From assembly GCA_029232285.1 (NCBI GenBank), contig JAOXFI010000007.1, positions 62,001 through 126,000 of the forward strand: DNA of 64,000 nucleotides. Reading direction: 5' to 3'. The notes beneath the pieces are model-generated. The model searched no databases. It was given only the letters and a program-made list of their open reading frames with translations, and was not told where the DNA came from. A program made the position numbers and the translations under genes. The DNA is from Agmasoma carcini (nom. nud.). Its lineage: Eukaryota; Microsporidia; Thelohaniidae. The stretch's first letter is position 1. Every line of letters starts with the position of its first letter. Of the stretch, positions 11,183-22,563 are shown one piece after another.

Positions 11183-12826
11183 TTAATTTTCTTTCTTGGC
11201 ACTTGGGAACAAAATTACTTCGTTTATTCTCAAAATCGATATAGCTGCCTCTGTTGCAGCCTTCAACGACTTAAGTTTTGTCATCGTAGGCTCAACAATA
11301 CCTTCTTTCAAATTCTCTGATATACGCTCATTAATTACGTCTAATCCCAAAAACTTAAATCTACAGCCTACTTCAGGCATACTTGTGGATCTTTTAGATA
11401 AACTTTCCTGTAGACAAACATTTTGCTTCGATAACAACATGGATATGAACATGTTAGCGTCAAGTCCAGCATTTGAAGCTAATAATTTTGGTATTTGAAG
11501 AAGGGCCTCAGAGAATCTGTGAACAGCAACATGATCCGCTTCAGGAATATTTTGAATCAATTCTTCTAATAAAAGAGTAAGTGAAACTTCAACAGCACCA
11601 CCGCCCGGAACTATAGATTTTGATTCTAAGGTTCGTTTTAATATCTGTACAGCATCATTGATAGACTCTTGAATCTCATCACAGATTTGTGGATTAGGGC
11701 CTCTAATAAGAATAGTTGACATATTTGACTGTGCCCCCGATAAATATACAAGAGGATACTCACCGACTAATTTTCTTTGATAATAATCACACGTGCCAAG
11801 ATTATCAAAAATCATTTCGTTGTTTTCATTAACTAAAGATTTATATACAACTGTGTTAGTTCCATCAGCAACCGCTTCAACCGCTTTCTTTGGTACTCTT
11901 CTAACAGCTACAATACCGTTATCAACAAACATTTTTGTCACCATTTCATCAATACCTCCAGTTAAAATTACAACATTAGCACCGGAATCAATGATGGCTC
12001 GTGCTTTGGATTTTGTCAATTCTACCTCTTCTCTTCTGATATCTTCAAGGTTATTGAGATTGTCAACCTGTATCTTAGCTGTTAAAGGAAGCTTAGCTCT
12101 ATCAAGGGACAAATCAAGACATAATATTTTAGGGGACTCAATCTTATCCTTCATTTGGTGGGATACAATGACTGCATTTAATACATAACCCTTAATAAAC
12201 TCAGTTTCGGTTATAGATTTACCCAAAGACTTTATAACATTTATATTGTCGATCATAACCTCATCACCAGATTTTACAGCAAGAAAGGCGTGTTTAATTA
12301 TGTTCATAAAGTGTTCTCTTTCTTCATTTATAATTTTAGAAGAAATGGATGTATATATGATAGAGTTTATCATATCTTCATCAATTTCGTTGACTTTCAG
12401 TGCTATCTCAGATTTTATAAATCTAACACATTCATTAAAGGCAACCCTATATCCAGAAACAACAACTGATGGATGAACACCTGATTTAATCAATTCATAT
12501 CCATTACTGATAAGATTAGCAGCAAGAATAACAACAGATGTTGTACCATCACCAACTTGATTATTTTGTTGAAGTGCGAGATTAACAAGCATTTCAGCTG
12601 CAGGATCAGATACAACCATGTTTCTTAGGATGTTATAACCATCGTTAGTGATAATAACATCACCAGAGGCATCTACACACATTTTATCTAAGCCCAGCGG
12701 ACCAAATGATGTTTTTATTGAATTATAGATAGAACTTATGGCTTTGTAGTTCTTTTCCGTTGCATTAGCACCCTTGTAAGTCTCAGATTGTGTTATTAAA
12801 GAACCAAGTGTTAACTGTGACTTCAT
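11183..12826 (-). CDS. CCT1: Chaperonin CCT/TRiC subunit alpha
   Basis: 547 aa, full length for a CCT subunit. Group II chaperonin motifs are in place: NDGYNIL (61-67), DPAAEMLVNLA (74-84), the ATP-binding GDGTTS (92-97), and a late GGGAVE. The apical segment 'NVVILTGGIDEMVTKMFVDNG' region and AVRRVPKK, together with GVHPSVVVSGYRVA near 116, match alpha (TCP-1/CCT1) better than other subunits. CCT is the cytosolic hetero-oligomeric ring folding actin, tubulin and WD proteins. The start is the only sensible ATG; the upstream leader is short and A/T-rich. The gene is transcribed away from the tRNA-Glu region. Very sure of CCT; subunit identity is likely. Confidence 0.93.
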   Translation of the reverse strand: MKSQLTLGSLITQSETYKGANATEKNYKAISSIYNSIKTSFGPLGLDKMCVDASGDVIITNDGYNILRNMVVSDPAAEMLVNLALQQNNQVGDGTTSVVILAANLISNGYELIKSGVHPSVVVSGYRVAFNECVRFIKSEIALKVNEIDEDMINSIIYTSISSKIINEEREHFMNIIKHAFLAVKSGDEVMIDNINVIKSLGKSITETEFIKGYVLNAVIVSHQMKDKIESPKILCLDLSLDRAKLPLTAKIQVDNLNNLEDIRREEVELTKSKARAIIDSGANVVILTGGIDEMVTKMFVDNGIVAVRRVPKKAVEAVADGTNTVVYKSLVNENNEMIFDNLGTCDYYQRKLVGEYPLVYLSGAQSNMSTILIRGPNPQICDEIQESINDAVQILKRTLESKSIVPGGGAVEVSLTLLLEELIQNIPEADHVAVHRFSEALLQIPKLLASNAGLDANMFISMLLSKQNVCLQESLSKRSTSMPEVGCRFKFLGLDVINERISENLKEGIVEPTMTKLKSLKAATEAAISILRINEVILFPSAKKEN

Positions 12827-13452
12827 GGATAAAAATTTTACGTTGAAGATGAAGATGAAGATTTATTTTTTCAGGCATAAGCAATAGCTAGAAAAGTATT
12901 GTAAAATAAAATTTGTGATTGCTTTTGAATTTCTTGAGTCACAGCTACTTTTATAGCGCAAAGATTATTATTGGTATATTTTACAATAAATTAAGTTAAA
13001 TGTGTGTATACGAAATGTTGATCATATCAAGATATTTGCACACAATAATTGAATACTTGTGATTAAAAAGAAATATAAGAATTTAAGCTAAATGTTAAAT
13101 ATAAAAAAGAAATTGTATATGGTCACATAATAATATAGCTAATGCATATTACGTTATTTTCAAAATTTAATTACTTATAATATATAAAACATATACAAAT
13201 GAATTAACCGATTCATCAATACTCATTTTCATTACCTAATATCACACATTGATCCCATAATTCAAAAATTGTATATAAAGTCAATTAGTTCGTGTAAGCA
13301 TAATTATAGTATATAATCTCTATATATAAAATATTTAGGTTTTTTAACTATTAGTTAATATTCATAAACATCAGTCATTAAATTTTATAACAGCAAATTT
13401 TTATCAGTAGAATATTTATGTTGTATATATTTTATATATTATTCTTTTTTAA
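12827..13452. other. Intergenic, no feature seen
   Basis: AT-rich stretch upstream of CCT1 and upstream of the tRNA gene. Confidence 0.45.
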
Positions 13453-13524
13453 TTCCCAATGGTCCAATGGTTAGGATATTAGCCTTTCACGTTGAAGGTC
13501 TGGGTTCGATTCCCAGTTGGGAAA
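13453..13524 (+). tRNA. tRNA-Glu (UUC)
   Basis: Complete cloverleaf without intron. Acceptor arms TTCCCAA (13453-13459) and TTGGGAA (13517-13523) pair fully, with discriminator A at 13524. The D arm is GTCC/GGAT, the anticodon loop CTTTCAC gives anticodon TTC, and the T arm is CTGGG-TTCGATT-CCCAG. The internal A box (about 13460-13471) and B box (GGTTCGATTCC, 13503-13513) are intact. A T6 run at 13529-13534 is the Pol III terminator. Confidence 0.95.
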
Positions 13525-13629
13525 ATAATTTTTTGAATTTTACTTTTGTGCATTTTAAAGGTATATAATTGTAAGATATTCTTTTTATATTGTTTATTTT
13601 AAAATTTAATATATAGATGAAACTATAAA

Positions 13630-14140
13630 TATGTTAATTATCCTTCGGATCAACTAGGACTCTATAAAATAGAAACAGAAGGAAACAAAATAATAATTCA
13701 AACATTAAACAACCAACATAAACCATTTTAAATAAAAGATATGGTACAAACCACACTAAACCTCTTACCATGACAACTCATCATGCCGTAAACAACATGA
13801 CAAAAGCCTTAAAACACGAAAGACAGTAGATACGATCATGATCAACCGGTCATAGAAAATACATCGAAAGTCCAAGTTCCACATTTGGAATAGCGATCAA
13901 CAGAAATGAACAAAAGGCTCATATAGAAACAGGCACAACAAGTAATTTCTTATCATTCCGATATATAAAAGAACACGAACTTAATTACGACCTATCACAA
14001 GTAAAACCAAAATATAATTTAATAACCATAATATAAGAAATCATGTGAGATTTCAAATTAGAAAAAAACAGTAAACCTATTTTATTTAATTACAATCGAT
14101 TTAGAGTAAATGGAACAAAAAATAGCGTTGTAAAAACAGG
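13630..14140 (+). pseudogene. LTR-type retroelement relic (aspartyl protease fragment)
   Basis: Broken frames. The clearest piece, around 13860-14035, reads FGIAINRNEQKAHIETGTTS then NFLSFRYIK. It matches the retroelement aspartyl protease active-site segment 'ahiDTGATsNFIS', with the catalytic Asp replaced by Glu. No reverse transcriptase is recognisable beside it. Confidence 0.5.
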
Positions 14141-14189
14141 AAATGCAGCTCAATATTAATTATTTCTAAGGTTAGTATTATTTCACGTA

Positions 14190-14960
14190 CACCTCATTAC
14201 AACCATGAATCACTTAGAGAGAATGAAAAAAGGTGCAGTAGAATCATTAAAAACAACCCGTTTGCTTGTTTCATCAGTGATAAGTACTTGTTCAGATGAT
14301 GTTTCACAAAATCTTGTAAGTAGAATAAGATTAAACACAATTCCTAATTATATTCCATCAATTCCAGAACCTATACATTATTTTAAAAAGCGTTTTGTTG
14401 TTTTTAGATTAATCTCAAGAATAACTGATGTTAACAGGAATGTATTTTTTAATATAAACCTTTAAGCTTAAAGTTTATTAAAAAACAACATTGGTCGATT
14501 GATAGAATTTTAAGGGTGTATTTTTTATTTTACCAGCTTATAACAATAAAACCGCGTTTTAAGAAAATGTTGGCCTGTTGTTCATATTCTTATGAAGACA
14601 AAAAATCATATAAATATGTTATTATTAGAATCAAAGAATATGTAAACTATACACAAAAACATAATTGTAGATTTTTAAAAGACACTTGGGAAACCCATTA
14701 AAACGTCTTTTCTCAATATACTTGTTTTGGTTGCATCTTACATTAGGGTCAAATGTTATAGAGAAACATTCAATACTTTAGGGTTATCAAAAGATATAAA
14801 TAGCAGACATGGCACCTAACAATTCTTATACAATGTTTTTTATTGTCATTTATTTTAATAAATGAAGTTGTGGTTGAGTTTGTAATGATCAAATCAAAAT
14901 TAGAAAAAGATAAAAATGATAAAAGAATTAATTTATAAAAAAATTAATTTTATTAAAAAA
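14190..14960 (+). pseudogene. MULE transposase pseudogene
   Basis: Three consecutive blocks in shifted frames follow the order of microsporidian-type MULE transposases: an N-terminal NHLERMKKG..SLK stretch (from 14205) of the kind that follows a FLYWCH finger; FYQLITIK (about 14522-14545), equivalent to 'FYQLYTIH' after the DGTFK motif; and CFGCILHLGSNVIEK (about 14725-14770), equivalent to 'GC.FHLgQnvwRk'. Stops lie between blocks. A related FILPAY-like scrap occurs near 19040. Confidence 0.6.
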
Positions 14961-15448
14961 ACCTAAACATAATTCCCCAATATAAAATTGAATTTTGACC
15001 ATGTTATATCAGAGTATTGAATATTGTAACACGAACCACAAACATTCTAGAAGCATAGCATTGATGCCTTAATACATAAGCTCTACAATCACATCTTAAT
15101 ATTGCCCGATTTTTAATTATTTTTATAAAATATGAATATAGAACAAGATTTGTTATAACACAAATTTTAAGTGAAGAGGTGTCAAGTTAAGCATATGAAT
15201 ATAAACAAGAAGAATATTTACGTATATTACTTATAATTTGCTATGAAATTACATCAATCACCTTTTAAAACATTGATAAAGAAATTTTAGAATAATAATA
15301 AAGGGAAAAACCATAGGAGGTTTTAATTTAGAATTTGAAATAGAAAACATATTAGAATCAACTTCCAGGATTCTAAAATATCTAGCAAACAAGTTATTCT
15401 AAATTTTTATTACTTAGTGTACAAAATACAATCCTAAACTTAAAAACA
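14961..15448. other. Gene-free, no feature seen
   Basis: AT-rich flank of the Tc1/mariner insertion at 15451. Confidence 0.4.
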
Positions 15449-15450
15449 TA

Positions 15451-16845
15451 CAGTACTCCAAAAACCGGACACCCCAAAAAGTTTGTTTATAAACTGTAAA
15501 TTTAAGATAAATAGTATAAGTATATCTATAATATTTTTATCTTTTAAATTACACATTTTATATAAATTCTCTTGATAAAATTTTTAATTAAAAACCAATA
15601 AAAAACCGGACACCTAGAAAAAACCCATATAATCTTCCCTCTTTATATAACTAAAAATAAAAACACAAAACAAATACCTCATGGGTAAACATGTTTCTGA
15701 ATTCGACAAAGTTCGAATTTTTCAGCTATTTCCTATGGGGTTTTCAATACGCGAAATCAATGTAAAAACCGACTTAAAAAGATATACAACACAGGATCAT
15801 GTTAGAAATACAAGAATGATAAAGTTAATTAAAGAAAAGTTGGTAATGGCATGAATAAATACATTGATATAAGCAATATCAAATTAATTTAAAAATAACC
15901 AATAAAATATCTACGCTGCATGCCGTAATATTAGAAAAATGTTTGAAGATAAATCAAATAAAAGTATCTGTGATAAAAATGTGTGTCTTTTCTTAAAGAA
16001 AAATCATTTTAGATGTGTTTATCCTTCATCCATGCCAAAATTATCAAACAGCAAATCATTAACAAATTAAGAAATACAAAAATGTGGTTATTTGAAGGTA
16101 AAGAATATTTTAGCGGTGTTTTTTCAGTTGAAAGTTTTTAAACATTTATAATGACTATAAAAGGCAGAAAATGCGGGTTAAAGATAAAAATCCAAACTTC
16201 TATAAACAAAAATGTTAAATTTGGTAAGAAGAAAATATTTCTTTGGGGTTGTATGAATAGAAATGGTGTTGGAAATTTATTGTTTTAATGAATCCTTAAA
16301 TGCACTATAATATACTCAAATATTAAGCAATAATTTAAATGGAGGTGGACGAAGTTTTAATTTTTTTTAAAAAAATATTAACAAGACAATGATCCAAATC
16401 ATAAAAATAAGATGGCATCAGAGTAATTGAATATATGATCATTGAGGTGATAGGATGGCATTCACAGAGCCCATATCTAAACCCTATAGTACATCTATGA
16501 GCTTATATTAAACAACAAACTAAAAATGTTGTTTTTGAAAACTAGGCACATTTAATATTAAAATTAGTTAAATATGGTCTGATATCGGTACTTTATATTT
16601 TAGAACTTTGGTAGATTCTATGAGTAACAAAATTTAAGAAGTTATTGTGGCAAAAGGTGGTTAAACATCATATTAAATAAATATATCTGCTTTTTGTTAG
16701 TTTTTAATTAAAAAATTGATCAAAATTATCAAAAGAGTTTATACAAAATCAAACAATTATAGATATACATATACTATAAACTTTTTTTATTATAAATTTT
16801 ACATTTTTAAACAAACTTTTTGGAGTGTCCTTTTTTGGAGTACTG
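15451..16845 (+). mobile_element. Tc1/mariner element with both termini
   Basis: 1395 bp bounded by TA on each side (15449-15450 and 16846-16847), the canonical Tc1/mariner target duplication. The left end CAGTACTCCAAAAA and right end TTTTTGGAGTACTG are inverted repeats. Imperfect terminal-repeat similarity continues inward for about 100 bp, including AAAAAGTTTGTTTA and TATATCTATAAT on both sides. Size and ends are those of a full-length Tc1-like transposon. The enclosed transposase is broken. A degraded relative lies at 32335-33060. Confidence 0.9.
15681..16660 (+). pseudogene. Tc1-like transposase, decayed
   Basis: Starts MGKHVSEFDKVRIFQLF at 15681, the usual Tc1 helix-turn-helix opening, and stays open for 57 codons before a stop at 15852. 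Later in other frames: VKFGKKKIFLWGCM near 16215-16258 (Tc1 'vkfGGGsvMvWGcf') and WHSQSPYLNPI near 16452-16485 (Tc1 'WPaQSPDLNPIE'), with the catalytic Asp changed to Tyr. Non-autonomous today. Confidence 0.85.
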
Positions 16846-16847
16846 TA

Positions 16848-17636
16848 TTATCTTGTTAGTGGTTTATAAAATTGCATTTTGGCGCAAAAAGGCAACCGTA
16901 TTCTTTTCAATACTGATAATTCTATAAAATTCTTTTGCTATTATACAAAAAAATTAATATTTATTAAAAATTTGTTTAATTATGATTTTTCAAAATTTAA
17001 TTTTTTTATATATACATTTTAAAAATGAGATTGCAAATCGAATTCTAAAAAACAATAAATCACGTCACTTATAAATTGTCTTGGTTTGGGCTGATATAAT
17101 CTTTTTGCTAAAATTGGAAATAAAATGGTTTTATACTGTAAGAAAATTTTTTTATTAAATATACTTTCTGTGATGTGCGTGACTACGGAAACATGCTCTT
17201 CGTTTCTAGTGCCTTTTTATAGTTAGAAGAAAGAGGAAAACAATCAAACATCATATATTATCATTTTAATGAATCATTGATCAATTCAATATTCTCTTTA
17301 TGATTTTATATTTAAAAAATTTATTCATATAAAATTATTGTATAAAGATGAAAAAGATATACCTGGATAACGTATACTCTTTTTTATAGTGTTTATATTA
17401 AATTTTAATATTTTTAAAATAAACAAAACAAACTATAAAAGGAAATTTGTTACTATAACCCCAATATTGTATAAACATATATATACGCAAGTCTCGCACC
17501 AGCTCGCGATACAATAAAAAATCAATATTACTCAAAGTTCTATTTTGGTAACCTACCTAAAACATAAGGGGCTGCCCGGAGGTTACGTCACTGGAATTTG
17601 GTGTCACACCTAAAAGAAATGGCGTCAGAATAAAAA
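16848..17636. other. Gene-free flank of 5S rRNA gene
   Basis: Mostly A/T. The only unusual composition is a small GC-richer patch near 17565-17615, just downstream of the 5S gene, that I could not assign. Confidence 0.4.
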
Positions 17637-17751
17637 ATACAGCACACAATGTTCCCAAGTGATCGCTCGTCTTAGTACTTAATTGAGCTCTTACTGTCTT
17701 GACTTCAGTGTTCTGATGAGTACTGGTAATTTACAGTAGATATGGCCGTAA
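17637..17751 (-). rRNA. 5S ribosomal RNA
   Basis: On the complement the gene opens TTACGGCCATA and closes GTGTGCTGTAT, with ACGGC and GCTGT closing helix I. Diagnostic eukaryotic 5S segments lie between: CATCAGAACACTGAAGTCAA (loop B/C and box A region), AGTACTAAGACGAGCGATCA and CTTGGGAAC (box C region and helix IV). About 115 nt, near the usual 118-121. A T6 run (complement of 17632-17637) at the 3' end is the Pol III terminator. It is a single copy amid transposon relics, not linked to SSU/LSU genes in this window. Exact ends are good to a few bases. Confidence 0.9.
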
Positions 17752-19899
17752 TTATAAATATGAATTAACATAATGTAATATATAACAAATAAGAATTTTA
17801 AATTGGAATAAATGTATTATCAAGATAATAAGTAAAAATAATCATATTTTCAACAATGAAACACATAACTGATCAAGAATTTATTTGATATTGTGAAGAT
17901 TTTGCATGATTTTAAGGAAAAATAAATTGAAATAATTTTTTATATAAAAATAACCTAAAAATATTTTAATCATTGTAAAATTTAATTAACTATTTATTGC
18001 TTAGATAGAAATAAAATATTTTATTTTAAACACGAACTCACTTAAATGTAGTTTGATCTTTTCCTAGTTTCTTAAACAACCACCTTTTAAGTATACCCAG
18101 AGTATTAATTTAATGGTTATAAACTATAAAGTATCTATACAAAATTTGAATCACTAAATACTACGTATTGTTCAATTATGGATATTTATTATTATAAATT
18201 TAAAAACACTAGAAAATAATAATTCTTTGTAATTATATTATTTTGAATAATATGCTGTTTAAGTTTAACCTTTTTATTAATATAATAAAATTTAATTCCA
18301 CAGTTATATTAATATTATAAATCATGTGATGAATGGTGTAAGGGGTGTCTTATAAGGAATTGATTTCTTGTATGAATAATCGTAAATTTAAATATTTTAG
18401 TATAAAATCGAATCTAACAACTGTTTATACATTATGTTTATGTATGAATTCAATTGTCTGAGTATGACACCTGTTGTCGGTTCCATAAAAGGGTGGCCGT
18501 CCAGTGAATGTATCCCAGATTAAAAATATTTCTATACACTCTCCATTCATCAAAATATATCATTGAAAAGGATAGGTCCAATGTTTTGAATGATTGTAAG
18601 AAGAGAATCAGCAATTCCTCTATTAACAAATTGCGAGTTTATATTAATTCAACAATTTCAAAAACCTTATGTTTGGGTATCACCTGCTTTTTCTCTGTGA
18701 TATTTTGTCTTGTGTGAAAAAAAAAATTATAAATTTACAATTTATATTCCTGAGAACTTTATATATGTAAATTATTGTTCTTTCAGATACATTTACTTGC
18801 CTATGCGTCATAGTTTTAAAACATGCTCACTCTATAAGTACATAGAATTAACCCATGACTAAAGCAAAGGTTTTGGTTTAAAGAAAATTGATCAAGACTT
18901 TATGAAACTTTTGATTTATATTTTAAGCGGGTTTTATATTAAATTTACACACATATTTAACATATCTATTACAGTTTGTCCAATGCATTGTCTCGCCACA
19001 CCCCTCCCAGCGGTTTATATTTTTTAATAACCTTTTTTATTTTATCAGCTTATAGCTAAAACAATAAAGGCATTATCACAATATATTTTAAAAACATAAG
19101 CTTAAAGTTTAAATTATTATGTTGATATTTTAAAAATAGACAATTAAATTTGATTTCACCCAAATTAACCAACTGAACAATATCATAAAATTTAATGAAT
19201 GATTGACAAATTATGATTTTATTTATCAAAGGAGAATTCTATATACTGTCCAACAATCATTTAATATATCAACATAAATTATCTTATTAAAAAGCACAAA
19301 AATTTATTTTTTTCAATTATTCTAAAAACTGCTTCACTACCACCCTTTTTAAATGCACCAAATATTTACTCTTGTTCGGTTTTTTATTATTATTTTTCGC
19401 CTCTTTGCTAGAGTGTTTTCATTGATCTCTATATTAATAAATATTGTTGTATTCTTAAAGCGGTTGCTTACCTGAACTAACACCTTTTTCTATGATAAAA
19501 TATGAAACAGGAACACCAGTGGTATCAGCGTTTATATTTTCATAATGGATTATATCTGATTAACTATGTTTATCTTAGGTAATTTTTGTCGTAAATTGAT
19601 TTATATTGAATATTATTTAATACTATACAATGTTTCATACCTTTATTATCTATAATCAACCTTATACCATGTATTTTACCCGGAGTAATACAAATAAATG
19701 AAATATTTTTATATTAGAAACCATTAAATTTAAAATATACATAAAAGTTCTAATCAAAATAATAAATATCATTTTTGATATAGATTTATGATTAAAATTT
19801 AATATTTGGGTGGTTGGACTAGGAAAAATATATTAAAAAGCCTTTCAATTACTTTAAATTGATGCTTTTCTTAACTCATACCTAAAAATTTAATTTTTA
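17752..19899. other. Gene-free, degraded repeats, mostly unassigned
   Basis: No intact gene. Near 19025-19110 a scrap resembles the FYQL/FILPAY part of the MULE relic at 14520. The rest is AT-rich with short meaningless frames. Confidence 0.4.
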
Positions 19900-20060
19900 T
19901 CTTTTTTGGTTATAACATTTTCCCTTTTAAACCTTTTATCTTAACCTTGATCTAATTCAATATTCTGAGTGTGTATTAAAAGATTTTGAGGGTCAATGAT
20001 TATTTGTGATTAACATGACCTATAAAAATATCTTTTATTTAATTGTTAAATATTATAAAG
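19900..20060 (-). pseudogene. Merlin transposase relic, 3' part of a split copy
   Basis: Minus-strand blocks resembling VNH..DP...HTQNI near 19930-20010 correspond to the C-terminal HRTINHSVNFVDP..HTQNI region of the better copy at 7255-8510. The matching 5' part lies at 21620-21990, separated by a different DDE transposase relic. Confidence 0.5.
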
Positions 20061-20169
20061 TTTCACGATATAGTTTCCGGTTTTTTTCGACCATAATTCT
20101 AATTATTGCAAGCAATTTTAAAATCATATTATTAAGGGAAACAATGTTCGTTTCTCAAATAGATATTGA

Positions 20170-20960
20170 CTAAAATCAGTCAGGATGGTCAACCAAATAT
20201 ATTTCAAAAGCTATGAATTTAATTATTGATTGTCGTGAAGGTGGTCAATAACTATCAAAATACAGCTAAATAACTTTAAGAAATTAAAAAAGAACAAATG
20301 AGAAATTGGGTTCTTCAAAATCGTATTCTTAAATTAAAGAAACTTTATAGAAGATTTGGATTTATTTTTATCTTCAAATATTTCGTAGCACCATTGATGA
20401 GTGTTTCTTTACATTTCAAAACATACTACAATAGTTTCTGTCTCTCAGAACACATAATTCACGATTATAAAACGTTTCGTAAGTATTAAGAACTTTTGGT
20501 TTTGATAAACTCAGTTTTTTGAAGAGGTTACTTTTGCCGTATCATCTAGACAAAAGAAGGCATGTCTTAATTTTTTACATTGGCTTTCGTAGATATGCCT
20601 ATGGTGAGAACACAAAATAGTATAATATACCATAGAGTTCATGATAAAAGCTTGACAGGATAGAACTTAAAGACGCGTGCATTATAAAACGCGTTTTTAA
20701 ATCAGTTTTCATTATGAATAATGCCTGTATGCACCGTTACAAAGACTAAAAGGTTTTTAGGTTAAAGGCTGAATATTTCCTGTCATATTTTCTATTCTTG
20801 AATCCAATTGAGAATTGTTTCTCTAAATATTTTTTTGGTATTAAAAAATGTAAAAATTGAATCAAAAGATTTAATTGAATCTGGTTTCGGAGTGTTTATG
20901 ATTGTGATAAATATTTTAGAAAGATATTGATACATATCAGCAAGTTGGGAAGACAAGAAA
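20170..20960 (+). pseudogene. IS630/Tc1-type DDE transposase relic
   Basis: An N-terminal-like stretch LIIDCREGGQ..LSKYS near 20215-20260 recalls the IS630 'I.l..eG.s...ia..l' helix-turn-helix. A stretch with MNNACMH near 20714-20735 fits 'DNA.iH', and LSYFLFLNPIENCFSKYF near 20780-20835 fits 'LPpYSPfLNPIEncFSk'. It is on the opposite strand to, and inside, the Merlin relic, so it may be a later insertion. Confidence 0.55.
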
Positions 20961-21619
20961 ACATTATTAAATAAAAAATATATTGGAATGGCTAATACAA
21001 ATAATTATTGAAAACTAGATCGTGGAACCTTATATATTTGGTCTCGTGTCTATTTTTAAAATATATATATTATATTGATTTAAGCTTGATAAAAGAACAA
21101 TTGAGTATTAGGATGTGGTATATATAAATAATATGGTGTATTTTCTTATGAATGTATTTTTTAAACACAAATATAATAAAGAAAGTATTATTGGTGGGAT
21201 AATGAGAGAAACTAATAACTGCTTCAAGGAGATAATTGAAAACATAAATACACACAAATTTAATGTAATTTTTAAACAAAACGTATTTGAGAACACAATA
21301 ATTATGAAACGTGCAAAGATGTATGTAATTTACTGATAACAGGTATAAGCATTATGCAGTGAATTATTCTTATAATTTCGTATATCTGAATTTGTCGCGT
21401 GTGCACACCCAATCAATGGTCTTTAATTACAAGCAAAATAATAATGAATTATTTGATCACTTGATAAATTTATGTTTAGGAAAAAAGTAAGATTCGAGAT
21501 TAAATGTTTTGCTTAATATGATGATCGCTGACTCATTTTCAATAAACTAAGTTCTTTAAAATATTGGTGCATTTTTACAAATTTCACAAAAATACTTGAT
21601 ATAAATCTGGTTTAATATT

Positions 21620-21990
21620 ACTTAAGAAAATATAAGTTTAATAGTTTATTGATTGGCATTAATTGAAAGAAAACCCGGCCAAAATGGTTTTAATAAGCAT
21701 CGAAGAGAATAAAACTTGTTTAATTCATCTATTAAGCCATTAAAATAAGCACTATAGCAACCATGATTAATCATTTCGGGTTTCTTACCTTTTCAGTGCA
21801 TATACTGCATCGTAAATTAATTCAAAGGTGGAAGTTCATTACAGTTAGAACAAATAAACTCACAATAACACTATAATCTCTAAGCGAAAGACTGTATATT
21901 CTATTATCTTTAACAACAACAATTCAAAATATTATTAACTAGTTTTGCCAATAATCCTACCGGTGTACACCTCGTTTTCTATGGATATTT
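21620..21990 (-). repeat. Merlin relic, 5' part of a split copy
   Basis: Nucleotide similarity to 8080-8510 in the same order: TTATTGATTGGCATTAATTG, TTTTGCCTTCTCAG-like and CAGTGCATATACTGC-like blocks, AAATAAACT, and the AGGCTT/GAAAGACT region. On the complement it contains a CysxxCys-like stretch (FICSNCN), probably the remains of the N-terminal zinc ribbon. Confidence 0.5.
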
Positions 21991-22563
21991 TGAGATCACA
22001 AATTCAAACAGTACCGTGTAATATTTAACTTAAATAACTTCACTAGAACTCTATTAATATTTAGTTGATGATGAAATTATAAACAATATTGTCGAGACAC
22101 AAAGATAACTGAGTATTTGTTAAGTATTGCACCAAAAGGGATTTATTTATGTGGTGTTTGTCATCTGCGGCCTGTCGTCTTGCACCATTCCTTCTGTCGG
22201 GGTATCGTCCTTAAATAATTTTCACACTGTCTTAGATATTATGATTAATTAAAGTGTGATGATCAACCATAATTCAATATATCTTATTCTGACTCACAAC
22301 AAATATAAATATTTTACTACCCTTTTAATATATAAAACATAGTCAATCAACCTAAATTACTTGATTATTATTTTTGATTTTATATATAATTATCTATTTA
22401 ATAATGGTTAGATTATTTTTTATCAAACATGATATGAAAACATTCTTTTAATAGGCTTGACTAGGTCTGATATACTCAATTATGATCATCTCATGTTATT
22501 TAGCTTTATCTGTATCATATTAGTTAATTTTTAAAAAATTTAAATATAAACAAAAAAAAAACC
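21991..22563. other. Upstream region of BET4
   Basis: No gene. An A9 tract directly precedes the BET4 start (AAAAAAAAACCATGG). Confidence 0.4.

Noticed and set aside
18508..21336. Several 60-75-codon open frames (18508, 20298, 21070, 21115)
   Set aside because: AT-driven composition, no motif, and they lie inside transposon relics.
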